From Natronobacillus azotifigens (GTDB lineage Bacteria > Bacillota > Bacilli > Bacillales > Amphibacillaceae): DNA of 64,000 bases. The position numbers and the translations under genes are program-made. Shown here one piece after another: positions 57,055-64,000 of this stretch; positions within the stretch are counted from its first letter, which is position 1, and every line of letters starts with the position of its first letter. The notes under the pieces are model-generated. The model had not been told where the DNA came from and did not search any database. It saw nothing but the letters and a program-made list of their open reading frames with translations. The stretch spans positions 1 to 64,000 of the forward strand of contig NZ_JAPRAT010000013.1 in assembly GCF_026805325.1 (NCBI RefSeq), read 5' to 3'.

Positions 57055-57260
57055 TGTTTGATTGATGAGCAAAGGTCTGTAAAACTCCCACTTCAAAACA
57101 ACAAGATCAAATGAGTTAAGTATGAGCAACGCATGTCCGCATACTGGATGGTTCAACAAACAATCAGTGATGGGATACTTAAACCCTCCCCATTGAAATT
57201 TATGGATGCACGTAAGAGTATTGAGTTATGACGAATGATCTGTTTATTGATTGAAGTTTT
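57055..57260 (+). repeat. Family B repeat, strongly decayed
   Basis: AAAACTCCCACTTCAAAACA, ATGGTTCAACAAACAATCAG and GATTGAAGTTTTAC are kept in order, spread over about 200 bases. An internal insertion carries ATGGATGCACGTAAGAG. Confidence 0.6.
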
Positions 57261-57309
57261 ACGGGTGATGAAATGGGCTAAACAGCAACGATGAAGAGGT
57301 GAAGAAGCA

Positions 57310-58374
57310 TTGAAAAGGATAACATTCTTATTATTCGCGTCACTAATCGCAACTGTATTTTTACTGGGGTGTGAAGAGAACACGAAACCGAATGATTGGA
57401 CGGATCAATCTGAAGTAGATCCTGAAGCTTCTACGGATGAGAAGCGACAAATTACTATTGGTTTATCGATGGATACGTTAATTGAAGAACGTTGGGAAAG
57501 AGACCGAGATATGTTTAAAGAAGCTGTTGAAGCCCAAGGTGCTGAAGTTGTGGTAAAAGCAGCAAACGGGAATGACGCCCTTCAGATTGCCCAAGCAGAA
57601 ACGATGATCAGTCAAGGAGTCGATTTGTTAGTTTTAGTTCCGCACAATGCAGAAGCAGCAGCAACCATTGTCGGTCGTGCACAACTCGCAGATATTCCAG
57701 TTATTTCATACGATCGGTTGGTAAAGAATGCTAATGTAGATTTATACATTTCCTTTGATAATGAACAGGTTGGAGTATTGCAAGCAGAGGCGATGATCGA
57801 TGTGGTACCACAAGGGAAGTATGCTTATATTGGCGGAGCAAGTACAGATAATAATGCGCACTTGATTAAAGAAGGAGTCTTTCGTGTCTTACAACCACTG
57901 ATCGACCGTGGTGATATTGTAGTTGTCTATGATCAATGGACGGAGGCGTGGATGCCTATGCACGCGAAAGAGAATATGCGCGCAGCATTGGCAGCTAATG
58001 ATAATGAAATTGATGCTGTGATTGCCGCCAATGACGCGACAGCTGGTGCTGTGATTGAAGCACTAACTGAAGTTGGGTTAAATGGTCAGGTTCCAGTTGC
58101 TGGTCAAGATGCCGAACTTCTCGGTGTGCAACGAGTCTTGTCTGGTGAACAATTAATGACCGTTTATAAATCGATCCGTTCGCTTACTGAACAAGCAGCT
58201 GATATTGCCGTTCGGATGGCAAAAGGTGAAGTGATTGAAACGGATATTAAAGTAAATAACGGTAAAAAAGACGTTCCCACCCTCTTCCTCACCCCGGTTA
58301 CCGTCAATGCAGATAATATTGAAACAACAGTGATAGAAGACGGCTTCCACACCCATGAAGACATCTTTGAATGA
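57310..58374 (+). CDS. xylF: XylF-like sugar-binding lipoprotein
   Basis: 354 residues with lipobox LLGC and the D-xylose-binding fold: ITIGLSMDTLIEERW, LLVLVPHNAEAA, ISYDRLVKNANVDLYISFDN, IGGASTDNNAH, VAGQDAEL. It is related to the ChvE-like protein at 48663 but shorter, with no transporter genes directly after it. It may share MmsA/MmsB or serve another permease. The start is TTG 57310 with GAGGTGAAG upstream. A family A repeat follows the stop. Confidence 0.9.
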   Translation: MKRITFLLFASLIATVFLLGCEENTKPNDWTDQSEVDPEASTDEKRQITIGLSMDTLIEERWERDRDMFKEAVEAQGAEVVVKAANGNDALQIAQAETMISQGVDLLVLVPHNAEAAATIVGRAQLADIPVISYDRLVKNANVDLYISFDNEQVGVLQAEAMIDVVPQGKYAYIGGASTDNNAHLIKEGVFRVLQPLIDRGDIVVVYDQWTEAWMPMHAKENMRAALAANDNEIDAVIAANDATAGAVIEALTEVGLNGQVPVAGQDAELLGVQRVLSGEQLMTVYKSIRSLTEQAADIAVRMAKGEVIETDIKVNNGKKDVPTLFLTPVTVNADNIETTVIEDGFHTHEDIFE

Positions 58375-58375
58375 A

Positions 58376-58406
58376 GGTGCCTGTCACCGCCCGTTTTTTG
58401 TCGAAT
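58376..58406 (+). repeat. Family A 3'-end repeat after xylF
   Basis: GGTGCCTGTCACCGCCCG then TTTTTTGTCGAAT, one base after the stop. A weak hairpin AAAATCC / GGGATTTT follows at about 58409-58452. Confidence 0.9.
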
Positions 58407-58657
58407 AAAAATCCTGCTAGTAGGTTTTATAATCTAGGTGTGGGATTTTTATTTTGGTAAGATTATTTTTGATGATTTCCTTGTTCGTTGCAAGCTTTTC
58501 CAAAGCCTGGATGAATTGAAGTTAGGCATGATTTAGAAGGGAAGTAGTATGTGATAATGAATGAGCCAATCAAGCTATGGATAAGTTTTTATTTTGCAAG
58601 AAGGAATTTTGAGAAAAATGTCGAATTTAATCTCTTATTAAACAGAAAAAGGTGATT

Positions 58658-59443
58658 ATGATCGACAATTTCATAAAAAATACTAAGAATATAAAGAGAG
58701 CTTGGGCACGTAAGCAGCTAAAATCGATGCTGCATTGGATCGCACTTTTGGTGTTTGGTTTATTATCGATCGCTCCTTTCCGAGTTGTCGTAATTACTGT
58801 TATTGGTATTAGTGTGATTGCTGCAATCATCAAAATACCTTCTTTACTAGTGATGGCTGGAATTGTTACTGCTGTATCGATCCTATTTCCACCATTAACG
58901 CTTATTCTGTCGATTATTTTCTTCCTAATGAAGATCAGTTACATTATCAATCACTATAAAGCGTTGTTATTTGGGGCAGGTCTAATCACCTATTTAATCT
59001 ATATCTCAATTAATAACTATTATGCTGACTATTTCTGGAGTGCTTTGCGATTTGGTTATTATCTACCTACACCTTTGATCCAGCGAACTGTTTTACAAAT
59101 GGTGGTATCAATGCTGATCATCCATCTGTTGCTTTATTTCCTTTATCGCAATAAATACACAACAAAAGAAGCGTTAATCATCATGAGTACTGTGCCATTA
59201 TTTCTTTTACTTCTTATTCTTCCGTTTATACTGAACCAACTGGAGGAATTAAAAGACTTTCTTGATACGGATACATTTGATGAGTTTGAAGAGAATCAAA
59301 TGGGGAGCACTACCTATAATCCCAATCCTGAACTACATACGGTGGAAGGTCATTACCGTACCAACTCTGACGGTTCTGTTTCCTACGTTCGTCCACATGT
59401 TCGAACCAACCCAGACGGTTTTAAGAGTAACAATCTAAGATAG
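58658..59443 (+). CDS. Multi-span membrane protein of unknown function
   Basis: 261 residues with about six hydrophobic segments (28-210), then a polar tail with the paired motif GHYRTNSDGSVSYVRPHVRTN PDG (broken here by a space). That tail motif occurs in various secreted and cell-surface proteins of Bacillales. I do not recognise the membrane part. ATG 58658 follows AAAAAGGTG. The stop TAG overlaps the first base of a family A repeat. Confidence 0.7.
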   Translation: MIDNFIKNTKNIKRAWARKQLKSMLHWIALLVFGLLSIAPFRVVVITVIGISVIAAIIKIPSLLVMAGIVTAVSILFPPLTLILSIIFFLMKISYIINHYKALLFGAGLITYLIYISINNYYADYFWSALRFGYYLPTPLIQRTVLQMVVSMLIIHLLLYFLYRNKYTTKEALIIMSTVPLFLLLLILPFILNQLEELKDFLDTDTFDEFEENQMGSTTYNPNPELHTVEGHYRTNSDGSVSYVRPHVRTNPDGFKSNNLR

Positions 59444-59473
59444 GTGCCTGTCACCGCCCGAATTATGTCGGAT
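59443..59473 (+). repeat. Family A 3'-end repeat after the membrane protein
   Basis: GGTGCCTGTCACCGCCCG then AATTATGTCGGAT; the first G is the last base of the stop codon. Confidence 0.88.
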
Positions 59474-59648
59474 AAATGTTGGTTGTTTATCGAGCTTTGT
59501 TGAGAGAGATCTCTGCAGGGCTTTTTGGGTTGTATGTTATTCGGGGTTTGAGATTCAGGATTTCAAACCCATCCCAATTCCGCCCTCAAACAATTCAATC
59601 AAGTATTTTTCTTTTGGTTAAGTACCGTTTAGCAATCGAGATAGTCAA

Positions 59649-60533
59649 CTATCCTTTCTTAATACTTCGATAGTGTGAAGGAGAACTTCCCATGATTTTT
59701 TTAAACATCCTAGAAAAATAGTAAGGGTCCTGAAAACCAAAGATAGCACCTATTTCTTTCACGCTTAAAGTACTTAAATCAAGCATTTGACTAGCTCTCT
59801 GCATTTTCATTCTTAGAAATAATTCAATGGGTGGCATACCAGTGCACTGATTAAAAATATATATGAGATGTTGCTTAGAAAGCCCAATATGGGAAGCAAT
59901 AACTTCTAACTTAAGAGATTCTCCAATATGCTCTGACATAAAGTTAATTGCATGCTCCAGATAAGCTTCACTCTTATGGTCTGTTCGACTAGCTATCATT
60001 CCAATAGTACTTAAAAGTTGACGAGTGGTTTGTGCGATGTGGATATGATCTGGAACAGAAAATGGTTTATCTGTCACCAATCCATAAGAGAAATCAAACC
60101 ATTCAACAAACTTTAGAAAACCAGCCACGGGTATGTGCACAGTTCTTTTTGTTAGAGGGAAGGAACGAAGAAATTCAAACACATCTTCTCCCTTTATGTG
60201 AAACCAATAGATACTCCAAGGGTTATTGTTGTCGGAGCCATAGCGATGAGGGGTTCCTGCGGGAATGACAATCAAATTTTTTCTTTCCATCTTGATTCGT
60301 TCCTCTTGATTGATCTCGACCCAACCCTCGCCCTCCGTACAGTAGATGAAAATTGTTGTATCTCCACCTTTTGGCCGGTCACGATAATGAAACTGGGCTT
60401 TTGGAAAGTACCCAATATCCGTAATAAATAAACGACAGGTTAGCGGATGATTGGTAAGCTCTTTTCTCATGTATTCTGATAAAATAAATAACTTTTCTGA
60501 TTCGAATCCGTCGGGTTTTAATGGGGGCTGCAT
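59649..60533 (-). CDS. AraC-family transcription regulator
   Basis: 294 residues. The N-terminal part is a cupin-like sugar-sensing domain (IPAGTPHRYGS, WSIYWFHIKG). The last ~100 residues are an AraC helix-turn-helix pair (LKLEVIASHIGLSKQHLIYI and FGFQDPYYFSRMFKK). The ATG at 60533 is preceded by AGGAGGT, which decides against longer in-frame starts upstream. Transcribed away from the DUF5107 gene, it is the likely regulator of that gene. Confidence 0.9.
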   Translation of the reverse strand: MQPPLKPDGFESEKLFILSEYMRKELTNHPLTCRLFITDIGYFPKAQFHYRDRPKGGDTTIFIYCTEGEGWVEINQEERIKMERKNLIVIPAGTPHRYGSDNNNPWSIYWFHIKGEDVFEFLRSFPLTKRTVHIPVAGFLKFVEWFDFSYGLVTDKPFSVPDHIHIAQTTRQLLSTIGMIASRTDHKSEAYLEHAINFMSEHIGESLKLEVIASHIGLSKQHLIYIFNQCTGMPPIELFLRMKMQRASQMLDLSTLSVKEIGAIFGFQDPYYFSRMFKKIMGSSPSHYRSIKKG

Positions 60534-60795
60534 GGTGTACCTCCTAAGGAAAGGGAATATAATCGGCTGTTCAAAAATTGTGAAATAATAAGTTTCAGAT
60601 CTTTTCATGAAATGGTTCTCCAGGTTTTGTAGAGAGTGAGCCATTTTCTCCTCATTTTTCCGTATCTAGTTAATCGCATTTAAGAAATTAAGATGATAAG
60701 AATATCATCCATCAAATACAGGATATTGTCAATTGGATAAAAGTGCTTCCAGGTATAAGCTAGATGTAATTCGATCAAGGATAGGAGGCGAATTA
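60534..60795. promoter_or_regulatory. Divergent promoter region, araC-type / DUF5107
   Basis: 262 bases between two divergent genes. GATGATAAGAATATCATC at about 60692-60709 is an 18-base inverted repeat that could be an operator. No clear -35/-10 pair is called. TAGGAGGCG before 60796 is the ribosome binding site of the DUF5107 gene. Confidence 0.4.
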
Positions 60796-63700
60796 ATGAA
60801 GCGAGCTTACGTATGGGAAGAAACGGTTGAGCTATTAACTTATGGTGTAGGGGAACAAGAAAAAAATCCAATGTTCTTGGATAAGCGAGTGTATCAAGGG
60901 AGCTCAGGTAAGGTATATCCATATCCGGTAATAGAAAAAATTGAAGATGAGAAAAAATTAAAACCGTATAAAATTGTAATTTTAGAAAACGAATATATCC
61001 GAATCGAAGTGATGCCTGAAATAGGTGGGCGAGTTTATCGAGCGTTAGATAAAACGAATGGATACGATTTTGTATACTATAATCAGGTTATCAAGCCTGC
61101 TCTCGTAGGACTGGCGGGTCCATGGATATCGGGAGGAATTGAATTCAATTGGCCACAGCATCATCGTCCTAACACGTTTGGCCCGGTGGAATATAAGTTC
61201 AGTGAAAATGAGGATAACAGTGCTACCGTATGGGTTAGTGAGATTGACCGTATGTACGGAACGAAGGTAACGACAGCCTTTACTTTATATCCGGGAAAAG
61301 CCTACTTGGAGATTTCGGCGCAATTATATAACCGAACGTCTCAGTCGCAAACCTTTTTGTGGTGGGCAAATCCAGCCGTAACTGTTAATGAGCATACACA
61401 GTCCGTATTTCCACCAGATGTACACGCAGTGTTTGATCATGGAAAGCGCGATGTGTCCAGGTTTCCAATGGCTACAGGAACCTACTATAAAATGGATTAT
61501 TCTGAAGGTGTCGATATCTCCCGTTACAAAAACATTCCTGTTCCTACTTCTTATATGGCTCATAAATCTGATTATGATTTTGTAGGAGGGTATGACCATG
61601 GTGTTCAGGCAGGGATGTTACATGTTGCCAATCATCATATTTCTCCGGGAAAAAAACAATGGACATGGGGAAATGGTGAATTTGGTCAGGCATGGGATCG
61701 TCATTTAACGGATGAAGATGGACCTTATATTGAATTGATGACTGGTGTATACACGGACAATCAACCAGATTTCACATGGCTTCAGCCTTATGAAGAAAAA
61801 ACATTCAAGCAATATTTCATGCCATACAAAGATATTGGTGTTGTAAAGAATGCTACGACTGAAGCGGCTGTCAATCTGGAGGTAGACGAATTAAATAATA
61901 AAGCGGTAATACAGGCATATGCAACGACGGAATTCAAAAAAGCAAAAATTTCCTTTGAAGGCCAAAAGCGGATCTATCTTAACGATATTGTGCATCTTTC
62001 CCCTAATGATACATGCAAAAAAACGGTCTCTCTTGAAGATGGGGAGCAAATACACCATCTTATTGTTACCATCACTGATTCTAGTGGAAGAATACTCGTA
62101 AGCTACCAGCCCAAACGGTCGGAAATTGAGCAGATTCCAGAAGCTGCAAAAGCAATGCCTTCACCAGAAGAGATAAAAACGAATGAAGAACTATATTTAG
62201 CTGGACTGCACTTAGAACAGTATCGTCATGCAACATTTGAACCAGATACTTATTATCTTGAAGGATTAAAGCGTGATCCAAGGGACAGCCGGATTCATGT
62301 AGCTTATGGAAAATTATTATTTCAACGCGGATGGTACGAAACAAGTGAACAGCATTTCAGAGAAGCAGTAAAATCCTTAACAGGTCACAATCCAAATCCG
62401 TATGACGGTGAAGCCTATTACCAGCTTGGATTAAGTTTAAAGCACCAGAGACGATTGGATGAAGCATTTGCTGCATTCTATAAGGCAGTCTGGTCTGCTT
62501 CGTGGCAAGATAGTGGGTATTTTTCGTTAGCACAGATTGCTTGTGAGAAAAAAATGTATCGAGAAGCTTCTGAGTTAGTGGATCGATCGCTTCTTCGAAA
62601 TGCACACCATTATCAAGCAAGACATGTAAAAACAATATTGCTTCGTAAACAAGGAAAGTATGAAGAAGCTATATCCTATGCAAAGGCTACACTTCAGTTG
62701 GATACCCTTGATTTTGGCGCTGAGTTTGAGAAGTATTTTGTTTACAAAGAGCAAGGCCTGAATGAACAGGCTACAGCAATACAGGAAGAAGTTTTGCGTA
62801 TGACACGCGGAAATGTACACAATCATATCGCAATCGCATCCGACTATGCATCTAGTGGTTTTTATGAAGAAGCCACAGAGGTTTTACAACTTGTTGTGAA
62901 TAAAAAAATTGATCAAACTTATCCAATCGTGCTTTATGCACTTGGCTATGTGTCCGCTTTTGCAAGACAACCAGATGAATCGAGTTATTACCTAAAAGTC
63001 GCTCCACAAGCAATACCAGATTATTGTTTTCCAAACACTTTATTTGAATGTGATGTGTTATATTTTGCGATTGAGCAAAATCCAAGCGATGCCAAAGCTC
63101 ATTATTATCTCGGGAATTTATTATATGATAAAAAGAGATCGGCGGATGCGATAACACATTGGGAAGCTTCATGGGAAGTTGATCCAAATTATCCAACCGT
63201 ACATCGCAATTTATCATTAGCTTATTATAATAAAAAGGGAAATCCGGCGTTGGCCACAACGAGTTTAGAAATGGCTTTTAAACTAAATTCTCAAGATGCT
63301 AGAGTATTATATGAATTGGATCAACTGTATAAGAAAAATAAGGTCTCACCGCAAGATCGACTAGAAAAGCTAGATAAATATTTTGAACTTGTTCAATCAA
63401 GGGACGACTTATATGTAGAATATGTGACGCTTTGCAATACTTTGAAAAAGCATGATACCGCATTCAAGCTTCTTAACGAGCGCAGTTTCCATCCGTGGGA
63501 AGGTGGGGAAGGAAAGGTAACCAGTCAATATGTGACTGCTCTCGTTGAAATTGCGAAACGAAAACTTCAAGATAATCTCTATAAGGACGCGGTTAAATTT
63601 TTACAGAGAGCATTGGAATATCCTGCGAACTTAGGAGAAGGCAAACTTGCGGGAGCACAGGAAAATAATATTTATTATTATTTGGGGTGTGCGTTCGAAG

Positions 63701-64000
63701 GATTATCCGAATTTGATAAAGCAAAGCACGCTTTTCGTAAAGCTTCTCAAGGATTAGAGGAACCAGCTTCCGCAATGTTCTACAACGACCAGCCACCTGA
63801 GATGATATATTATCAAGGATTGGCCTGGCTTAAACTCGGTAACAAAAAAGAAGCAAAGCGGCGTTTTCATAAACTGATCGATTATGGTGAACGGCATTTA
63901 TTTGATCAGGTAAGTATTGATTATTTTGCAGTCTCGTTACCAGATTTTCTTGTTTTTGATGATGATTTAAAGGAAAGAAATAAAATTCATTGTTACTATA
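60796..64000 (+). CDS. DUF5107 and TPR protein, 3' end outside window
   Basis: At least 1068 residues without a stop. The N-terminal ~320 residues match DUF5107, a galactose mutarotase-like beta fold: EVMPEIGGRVYRALDKTNGY, GGIEFNWPQHH and WTWGNGEFGQAWDR. The remainder is a long series of TPR-type helical repeats (for example AYYQLGLSLKHQRRLDEAF). No signal peptide is seen, so it is probably cytosolic. Function is unknown; the fold and the divergent AraC regulator suggest a role in carbohydrate use. ATG 60796 has a strong AGGAGG site. Confidence 0.88.
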   Translation, partial: MKRAYVWEETVELLTYGVGEQEKNPMFLDKRVYQGSSGKVYPYPVIEKIEDEKKLKPYKIVILENEYIRIEVMPEIGGRVYRALDKTNGYDFVYYNQVIKPALVGLAGPWISGGIEFNWPQHHRPNTFGPVEYKFSENEDNSATVWVSEIDRMYGTKVTTAFTLYPGKAYLEISAQLYNRTSQSQTFLWWANPAVTVNEHTQSVFPPDVHAVFDHGKRDVSRFPMATGTYYKMDYSEGVDISRYKNIPVPTSYMAHKSDYDFVGGYDHGVQAGMLHVANHHISPGKKQWTWGNGEFGQAWDRHLTDEDGPYIELMTGVYTDNQPDFTWLQPYEEKTFKQYFMPYKDIGVVKNATTEAAVNLEVDELNNKAVIQAYATTEFKKAKISFEGQKRIYLNDIVHLSPNDTCKKTVSLEDGEQIHHLIVTITDSSGRILVSYQPKRSEIEQIPEAAKAMPSPEEIKTNEELYLAGLHLEQYRHATFEPDTYYLEGLKRDPRDSRIHVAYGKLLFQRGWYETSEQHFREAVKSLTGHNPNPYDGEAYYQLGLSLKHQRRLDEAFAAFYKAVWSASWQDSGYFSLAQIACEKKMYREASELVDRSLLRNAHHYQARHVKTILLRKQGKYEEAISYAKATLQLDTLDFGAEFEKYFVYKEQGLNEQATAIQEEVLRMTRGNVHNHIAIASDYASSGFYEEATEVLQLVVNKKIDQTYPIVLYALGYVSAFARQPDESSYYLKVAPQAIPDYCFPNTLFECDVLYFAIEQNPSDAKAHYYLGNLLYDKKRSADAITHWEASWEVDPNYPTVHRNLSLAYYNKKGNPALATTSLEMAFKLNSQDARVLYELDQLYKKNKVSPQDRLEKLDKYFELVQSRDDLYVEYVTLCNTLKKHDTAFKLLNERSFHPWEGGEGKVTSQYVTALVEIAKRKLQDNLYKDAVKFLQRALEYPANLGEGKLAGAQENNIYYYLGCAFEGLSEFDKAKHAFRKASQGLEEPASAMFYNDQPPEMIYYQGLAWLKLGNKKEAKRRFHKLIDYGERHLFDQVSIDYFAVSLPDFLVFDDDLKERNKIHCYY

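Noticed and set aside
311..57260. Family B repeats as a CRISPR array
   Set aside because: The copies are ~148 bp, widely dispersed, without regular spacers or cas genes.

Overview
This is a low-GC chromosomal segment from a member of the Bacillales, probably family Bacillaceae. The signs are strong AGGAGG-type ribosome binding sites, frequent TTG and GTG starts, a YeeN-type YebC protein, a CotH remnant, YesM/YesN-type two-component genes and VIGC/LIGC lipoboxes. The genus cannot be fixed from sequence alone. The segment looks like an accessory-rich region with heavy repeat traffic.

Layout. Positions 1-11.4 kb: a membrane-anchored alpha/beta hydrolase, a Nudix hydrolase, glycerol dehydrogenase (gldA), an orphan rnfC-rnfD pair, yeeN (minus strand), a coiled-coil M23 peptidase and a 5'-truncated CotH-like gene. 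Positions 11.4-18.7 kb: two decayed IS200-type elements around a 983-codon membrane protein, then small accessory genes (pRiA4b ORF-3 family, YdhG-like, a 38-codon gene). Positions 19.1-43.6 kb: a continuous plus-strand block. It encodes a Tad/Flp-type pilus machine (TadZ/CpaE, TadA/CpaF, TadB, TadC, Flp pilin, two TadE-like proteins, a TadG-like protein, TadV peptidase). This is followed without a large gap by a Ser/Thr phospho-signalling module (FHA protein, two PP2C phosphatases, a kinase with a TPR ectodomain), a small membrane protein and a 1971-residue Ig-like repeat protein anchored at both ends. Inside this block the 3' end of tadG plus an adjacent lipoprotein gene has been tandemly amplified to four lipoprotein genes. 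Positions 43.6-48.3 kb: a YbjQ protein, an unknown gene, dhaL-dhaM without dhaK, and a lipase gene broken by a small repeat. Positions 48.6-58.4 kb: a sugar uptake and sensing locus (ChvE-like binding protein, MmsA/MmsB ABC transporter, a sensory binding protein with YesM-type kinase and YesN-type regulator, and a second XylF-like lipoprotein). Positions 58.6-64 kb: a membrane protein, an AraC regulator and a divergent DUF5107/TPR protein that runs off the window.

Two repeat families dominate. Family B is a ~148-bp two-hairpin element with TTTAT target duplications, resembling the bcr1 repeat of the Bacillus cereus group. There are about 14 intact or decayed copies; one cleanly interrupts the lipase and another is itself split by an IS200-type element. 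Family A is a ~30-bp repeat (GGTGCCTGTCACCGCCCG...TGTCGAA). It sits at or just after stop codons, almost always in gene orientation and often followed by a terminator hairpin; in two genes it has become the C-terminus of the protein.

The best candidate for a little-described system is the Tad pilus plus kinase/phosphatase/FHA plus giant Ig-repeat block, with its amplified lipoprotein array.
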